9,574 nucleotides of DNA from Ruminococcus sp. Lineage in GTDB: Bacteria; Bacillota; Clostridia; Oscillospirales; Ruminococcaceae. Each line of letters starts with the position of its first letter. Positions within the stretch are counted from its first letter, which is position 1. A model generated the notes under the pieces. It was not told the DNA's origin. It was given only the letters and a program-made list of their open reading frames with translations, and searched no databases. The stretch is from NCBI GenBank assembly GCA_017544125.1, contig JAFYET010000340.1:1-9574 (forward strand). The letters run 5' to 3'. Both the position numbers and the translations under genes were made by a program. Below, piece after piece: positions 6,440 through 9,574 of this stretch.

Positions 6440-6691
6440 ATGATAGAATTCCGCTACGACACACAGCTGCTTTTAGAGGCAGAGGGTATTGACGAAGACG
6501 AGCTTTTTGACTACATCACCGAGCATTTTACCGGCGACAGCCTGCTGGTCGTCACCGATGATGACACCACCAAGCTCCACTTCCACACAAACGAGCCGTG
6601 GAAGATACTTGAATACTGCGCATCGCTGGGCGAGATATACGACATAGTAGTTGAGGATATGGACAGGCAGGCAAGAGGGCTCAAAGGATAA
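6440..6691 (+). CDS. Small protein resembling the C-terminal subdomain of FakA/YloV (DAK-type fatty-acid kinase family)
   Basis: 83 residues. The start is set by AAGGAGG (6425-6431) eight bases before the ATG at 6440; an in-frame ATG at 6413 has no ribosome binding site. The sequence FRYDTQLLL, GDSLLVVTDDD, KLHFHTNEPWKILEY, then LGEIYDIVVEDMDRQ matches the general pattern of the last subdomain of FakA/YloV proteins (YCTExLL, GDSLVVVxDDD, KVHVHTxxPGxVLEY, xIKIxNMxxQ). The kinase (DhaL) and middle domains are absent, and no upstream remnant of them is visible, so this looks like a stand-alone gene and not a truncation. Known FakA proteins phosphorylate fatty acids held by FakB (DegV); no fakB is in the window. 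It may be a binding or regulatory partner for such proteins. Its stop overlaps the next start (TAATG), indicating translational coupling. Confidence 0.72.
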   Translation: MIEFRYDTQLLLEAEGIDEDELFDYITEHFTGDSLLVVTDDDTTKLHFHTNEPWKILEYCASLGEIYDIVVEDMDRQARGLKG

Positions 6692-7134
6692 TGTATTATG
6701 AAGATATAAGGGTGGGCGATAAGCTCACCCTTGCGCCTTTAACGGTGCAAAAGGACGAGATGATCAGCTTTGCAAATCGCTTCAACCCCGTGCCGATGCA
6801 CACCGATGAAGAATATGCAAAGACCACAAAAGCAGGCGCTCTCACCTCATCGGGGCTTTATACCTTTGCGCTTATGTGGGCGCAGTATGTGGTGCAGGAT
6901 TTCGGCGGCGAGCAGACGCTTGCAGGGCTTTCAATGCACCTTGACTTCAAAGCCCCCGTCTTTGCGGGAGATACCCTGACAGGCGCAGCTGAGGTCATAT
7001 CAAAGACCGAGCGCAACCCCTATAACGGCATCTTCACCGTGAGGATAGATATCTATAACGCCCCAGGCGCTCTCGTGCTCACAAGTGAGACAGACACGGT
7101 GGTAAAGCGCCGCCCCGCAGAATATGATAAATAA
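6691..7134 (+). CDS. MaoC-like hot-dog-fold protein (acyl dehydratase family)
   Basis: 147 residues, within the usual size of single-hot-dog MaoC proteins. The opening YYEDIRVGDKLTL, the motif FANRFNPVPMHTDEEYA (27-43), SSGLYTFALMW, and the late GDTLTG with AEVISKTERNPYNGIFTVRIDI are typical. Family enzymes hydrate or dehydrate 2-enoyl/3-hydroxyacyl thioesters with an Asp/His pair; here His37 is kept, but Asn32 sits where relatives with this spacing usually have Asp (FDPxPFH), and Arg30 replaces the Asp of PhaJ-type enzymes. Activity may therefore be weak or changed; a thioester-binding role or thioesterase is an alternative. It is cytoplasmic. Its ATG overlaps the stop of the FakA-like gene by one base, so the two are made together, hinting at a shared role in acyl-chain metabolism. 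Confidence 0.85.
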   Translation: MYYEDIRVGDKLTLAPLTVQKDEMISFANRFNPVPMHTDEEYAKTTKAGALTSSGLYTFALMWAQYVVQDFGGEQTLAGLSMHLDFKAPVFAGDTLTGAAEVISKTERNPYNGIFTVRIDIYNAPGALVLTSETDTVVKRRPAEYDK

Positions 7135-7137
7135 TGC

Positions 7138-7180
7138 AAATCACACTTAGAGGGACCTCCCCCGAAAGTGTGATTTTTTT
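7138..7180 (+). terminator. Strong Rho-independent terminator after the MaoC-like gene
   Basis: AAATCACACTT (7138-7148) and AAGTGTGATTT (7166-7176) pair over 11 bases without mismatch, a GGG/CCC pair can extend inside the loop, and T residues run from 7174 to 7180. It starts three bases after the stop codon and ends the FakA-like/MaoC transcript. Confidence 0.93.
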
Positions 7181-7246
7181 AGCTTTTAGTAACATAATGG
7201 CTAAAAAGAAACGCCGTGTGTTTGTTCTTGCTGTTTAACCTTAACA

Positions 7247-7275
7247 TTGACTAACATAAAGTTATTTGTTATAAT
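7247..7275 (+). promoter_or_regulatory. Promoter of the lipoprotein-hydrolase unit
   Basis: TTGACT (7247-7252), 17 bases, then TATAAT (7270-7275) with an extended -10 TGT before it. The predicted start is near 7282, giving a leader of about 76 bases. The rest of the gap between the preceding terminator and this promoter (7181-7246) holds nothing recognisable apart from a 13-codon frame without a ribosome binding site. Confidence 0.8.
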
Positions 7276-7299
7276 TATTTATGTGTGATTACGACGCTG

Positions 7300-7314
7300 T
7301 GTTCATAATGAACA
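7300..7314 (+). promoter_or_regulatory. Candidate operator: perfect 15-bp palindrome in the lipoprotein leader
   Basis: TGTTCAT (7300-7306), a central A, and ATGAACA (7308-7314) form an exact palindrome located about 19-33 bases after the predicted transcription start. Such a site could act as a roadblock operator. As RNA it could make only a five-pair hairpin. No binding protein is suggested by the sequence. Confidence 0.45.
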
Positions 7315-7357
7315 TAACTGCCGGTCAAATCCGCAGACAAAGAAAGGAACGAAACAA

Positions 7358-8878
7358 ATGAAGATCAAAAGAATACTTGCACTGTTAGCAGCAATAGCCT
7401 GCATTTCAATGACAGCCTGCTCCTCTGAGGACAGCTCGGATGACGACAGCCGCAGCAGCCGCTCTTCATCGTCAGTTCAGAGCGATGAAAGCACTGCCGA
7501 TGCCAGCACAGACAACGGCAGCGACTCTTCCGATGAAAGCGAGGCTGAGGAGGTAACAGCCCCCGACAAGCCGCTTGAAGAGATAATCGCAGAGTATACC
7601 CCCGCAGAAGGCAAAAGCCCCGAGCTCAAAGAAGTCGGCAAGCTGAAGGTCAAGGACGTGGATTTCAAGGACGATAATATCTATGTGCTGAATGACAAGG
7701 ACGAGCCTACTATCTACGACTACAAGGGCGAAGAGCTTGCAGGCGGAAAGGCTGAATATGTAAACAAGCTCGGCAACACAGGGCTTTATGTATACAACGC
7801 CAAGGGTACAGAGGAGACTGTTTATGTAGGTCTTATCGACGCTGACGGCAACGAGATAATCTCACCCGACGAGAAGGCAGGTCTTATCAAGGAGATAGAT
7901 GACCGCTTCGTTATGGTGTTCTTCCCCGATGCTGAGACTAAAAACGAAGACGAGGCTATATACTTCGCTACAAAAAGACAGTTTGCTCTTGATGTTTCCG
8001 AAGAAGATGTAATGTACACAGGCAAGGTAAAGGTATATGATACACAGGGGCGCAAGTACCTTGAAAACACCACCGTCACCACAAACCCCCGCTATACCGT
8101 TTACGGCGATATCATATCATTCTCTGACAGCAGCTCAAACTACGTTTATGTTTCTGCTGATGACAAGGTGCTTGAATTTGAAGACGGCATTACCCCCACA
8201 GGCGGCAAGCTGCTCACCAAGTATAAGGACGGCAAGACCTATGCCTATGACCACGATATGAACTTACAGTTCACTACACCTTACAGCATTTCCAAGATGA
8301 ACAACACCGATGATTTCTATACCATTACTGACCTTGACACAAGCAAGCGTGGTATAATCCACTACACAGGCACTATCATATTAGAGCCCAAGTACAACAC
8401 TGTTGATTATGTAGACGCAGGCTGCTTCACATACGCTTCCACTGACGATTACCAGAAAAACGGCATACTCGACCTCGAGGGCAAGGAGATAACCAAGGAC
8501 GATTACAAGTACATCTACTACTCAGGCGTTCCCGGCTATTTCAACGTCTGCAAAGCTGACGGCAAGTACGACCTTATCGACATAAAGACAGGCAATGCAG
8601 TTTACTCTGATGCTGACAGCTATGTCAAGCTCGGCGAATACATCAGCACAGGCAGCGATTACTTATACTTTGTACCCGGCAAGGGCGATGTTTCACTCAA
8701 GACAAAGTATTCCGGCACATACTACGGCAACTACCTGCTCAACGTAAACTCTGATAAGATCCTTTATGACCTGTATACCGGCGAAAAGATACAGGAAGGC
8801 TATGACGAAGCTGATTTCGCATTCGGCCGTTTATACATCACAAAGGGCAAGGAGATAACCATCTACGAGGTTAACTGA
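7358..8878 (+). CDS. Lipoprotein with Ser/Asp/Glu-rich tether and probable WG-type beta-propeller
   Basis: 506 residues. A short signal peptide (1-20) ends in a lipobox, MTAC, making Cys21 the lipidated residue at the outer face of the membrane. Residues 22-66 are nearly all Ser, Asp, Glu, Ala and Thr, an extended acidic tether. The remainder is rich in Tyr, Asp, Lys and Gly and contains blocks such as YVGLIDADGNEII, RGIIHYTGTIILEPKYNTVDY, NGILDLEGKEI and YDLIDIKTGNAVY at spacings of a few tens of residues, like WG beta-propeller repeats though with the tryptophan lost. No catalytic motif is seen; a binding or scaffold role at the cell surface is inferred. AAAGGA (7343-7348) lies nine bases before the ATG. 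The gene sits 46 bases before the hydrolase gene with no terminator between. Exact function is unknown. Confidence 0.88.
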   Translation: MKIKRILALLAAIACISMTACSSEDSSDDDSRSSRSSSSVQSDESTADASTDNGSDSSDESEAEEVTAPDKPLEEIIAEYTPAEGKSPELKEVGKLKVKDVDFKDDNIYVLNDKDEPTIYDYKGEELAGGKAEYVNKLGNTGLYVYNAKGTEETVYVGLIDADGNEIISPDEKAGLIKEIDDRFVMVFFPDAETKNEDEAIYFATKRQFALDVSEEDVMYTGKVKVYDTQGRKYLENTTVTTNPRYTVYGDIISFSDSSSNYVYVSADDKVLEFEDGITPTGGKLLTKYKDGKTYAYDHDMNLQFTTPYSISKMNNTDDFYTITDLDTSKRGIIHYTGTIILEPKYNTVDYVDAGCFTYASTDDYQKNGILDLEGKEITKDDYKYIYYSGVPGYFNVCKADGKYDLIDIKTGNAVYSDADSYVKLGEYISTGSDYLYFVPGKGDVSLKTKYSGTYYGNYLLNVNSDKILYDLYTGEKIQEGYDEADFAFGRLYITKGKEITIYEVN

Positions 8879-8924
8879 ACAGCCTGACCGTTCAACGCCC
8901 TGCTGTATTAAAGGAGAGTGGCTT

Positions 8925-9473
8925 ATGAAAAAGCTGTGCGTTCTTTTCCCGGGCATCGGCTATCACTGCGATAAGCCGCTGCTCTACTACTCCGCAAAGC
9001 TCGCAAGGGCGAGGGGGTATGAAGTTATAGCGCTCAGATACTCGGGCTTTCCCGACGGCGCAAAGGGCAACGATGAGAAAATGCGCCTTGCCGCCGCTCA
9101 CGCACTAAAGCAGAGCGAGCAGCAGCTTGAAAATGTCCGCTTTGGCGATTACGGGCGTGTAATATTCATCGGCAAGAGCATAGGCACAGCCGCCTGCCTT
9201 GAATACAAGGCGCTCCACGGGGCAGATGCCTGCGGCATTCTATTCACGCCGCTTGAGTTTACCCTGTCATACGATGCGGCGGGCTTTATAGCCTTTCACG
9301 GCACAGCCGACCCCTGGGCAGACACCGAAAAGATAAAGCGCCTGTGCGATGAGCACGCTGTCCCTCTGTATATAACCGATAACGCCAACCACTCGCTCGA
9401 AACCGGCGACCCCTTAGCGGATATAAACACCCTCTCGGGCATTATGCAAAAGGCGGGAGAGGTCATACTGTAA
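8925..9473 (+). CDS. Small alpha/beta-hydrolase-fold protein
   Basis: 182 residues, cytoplasmic (no signal sequence). A hydrophobic first strand with LCVLFPGIGYHCDKP could supply the oxyanion loop. GKSIGT (83-88) is the nucleophile elbow with Ser85; HGTADPWAD (125-133) offers Asp129; and NANHSLE (153-159) offers His156, completing a Ser/Asp/His triad in the expected order. The length is short for the superfamily (typically 250 or more) and there is little room for a lid, as in compact dienelactone-hydrolase or carboxylesterase-like members. The substrate is not predictable. AAGGAG (8911-8916) lies eight bases before the ATG. It follows the lipoprotein gene by 46 bases and has no evident promoter of its own, so it is likely the second gene of that unit. 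Confidence 0.85.
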   Translation: MKKLCVLFPGIGYHCDKPLLYYSAKLARARGYEVIALRYSGFPDGAKGNDEKMRLAAAHALKQSEQQLENVRFGDYGRVIFIGKSIGTAACLEYKALHGADACGILFTPLEFTLSYDAAGFIAFHGTADPWADTEKIKRLCDEHAVPLYITDNANHSLETGDPLADINTLSGIMQKAGEVIL

Positions 9474-9479
9474 AAACAA

Positions 9480-9562
9480 AAAGAATAATGAATAATAGAG
9501 GAGGCAGCAATGTTTTTAAATCCGTGCCCGAAGGGCACAACCTCAATTATTCATTATTCTTT
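9480..9562. repeat. 83-bp fold-back element with 22-nt terminal inverted repeats (MITE- or REP-like)
   Basis: Bases 9480-9501 and 9541-9562 are reverse complements over 22 positions with a single A/A mismatch (9497 against 9545). The arms contain AAAGAATAATGAATAAT, itself a partial AATAATG repeat. The 39-base centre contains a second perfect hairpin, GTGCCC-GAA-GGGCAC (9524-9538). The nested structure begins seven bases after the hydrolase stop codon. As RNA it would form one long stem followed by TTTATTATTT, so it could also end transcription of the hydrolase gene. Multiplicity in the genome cannot be judged from one copy. Confidence 0.65.
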
Positions 9563-9574
9563 ATTATTTCTTCA
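9510..9574 (+). CDS. Possible small open frame inside the fold-back element, running off the window
   Basis: ATG at 9510 is preceded by AGGAGG (9499-9504) at five bases and opens MFLNPCPKGTTSIIHYSLLF, still open at the window edge. The whole frame lies in the inverted-repeat element, its codons are dictated by the hairpin arms, and no homology is recognised. The ribosome binding site is itself partly within the stem. It is listed only because the start signal is good; it is most likely fortuitous. Confidence 0.15.
   Translation, partial: MFLNPCPKGTTSIIHYSLLFL

Noticed and set aside
7197..7238. 13-codon frame encoding a basic peptide (MAKKKRRVFVLAV)
   Set aside because: No ribosome binding site, located after a strong terminator and upstream of the next promoter, so probably not transcribed.
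8879..8924. Hairpin between lipoprotein and hydrolase genes (ACAGC/GCTGT)
   Set aside because: Only five pairs with an 18-base loop and no T run; not a credible terminator.

Overview
The window (moderate GC, AT-rich intergenic gaps) looks like the chromosome of an anaerobic gut or rumen Firmicute of the Oscillospiraceae, most likely Ruminococcus or a close relative. Evidence: a secreted BspA-type leucine-rich-repeat protein ends in a cellulosome-type dockerin, strong AGGAGG ribosome binding sites and consensus sigma-A promoters are present, and a soluble sugar-sensor/GGDEF fusion typical of clostridia is encoded. The genus is inferred from gene content, not from a marker gene. No rRNA, tRNA, CRISPR array or transposase gene was seen.

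Layout. 1-243 (+) is the 3' end of an XRE-type helix-turn-helix regulator, closed by a hairpin terminator. Convergent to it, 290-3061 (-) encodes a 923-residue exported protein: signal peptide, four or five BspA leucine-rich repeats, a Cys/His-rich module, seven tandem ~73-residue Ig-like repeats and a dockerin. From the divergent gap 3062-3305 two good promoters fire in opposite directions. Rightwards lies a two-gene peroxide-stress operon (glutathione peroxidase, then an OhrR-type MarR regulator starting at the base after the first stop codon). A perfect 9-bp-arm inverted repeat covers the spacer and -10 of its promoter and is a good candidate OhrR operator. 4447-6357 encodes a soluble three-part signalling protein (LacI-type ligand-binding domain, GAF-like middle, intact GGDEF), also behind a promoter overlapped by a palindrome.

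6440-7134 holds a coupled pair: an 83-residue protein resembling only the C-terminal subdomain of the FakA/YloV fatty-acid kinase family, and a MaoC-like hot-dog protein, ended by a strong terminator. 7358-8878 encodes a lipoprotein with an acidic/serine-rich tether and a probable beta-propeller of WG-like repeats, followed by a small alpha/beta hydrolase (8925-9473) that is probably co-transcribed. The right edge carries an 83-bp fold-back element with 22-nt terminal inverted repeats, possibly a MITE or repeated palindromic element.

The themes are surface/extracellular binding, peroxide defence, second-messenger signalling and acyl-chain metabolism. No single multi-gene novel system is evident. 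The items most worth following are the orphan FakA-like/MaoC pair, the ligand-sensor/GGDEF fusion, the palindromes at three promoters, and the terminal fold-back element.
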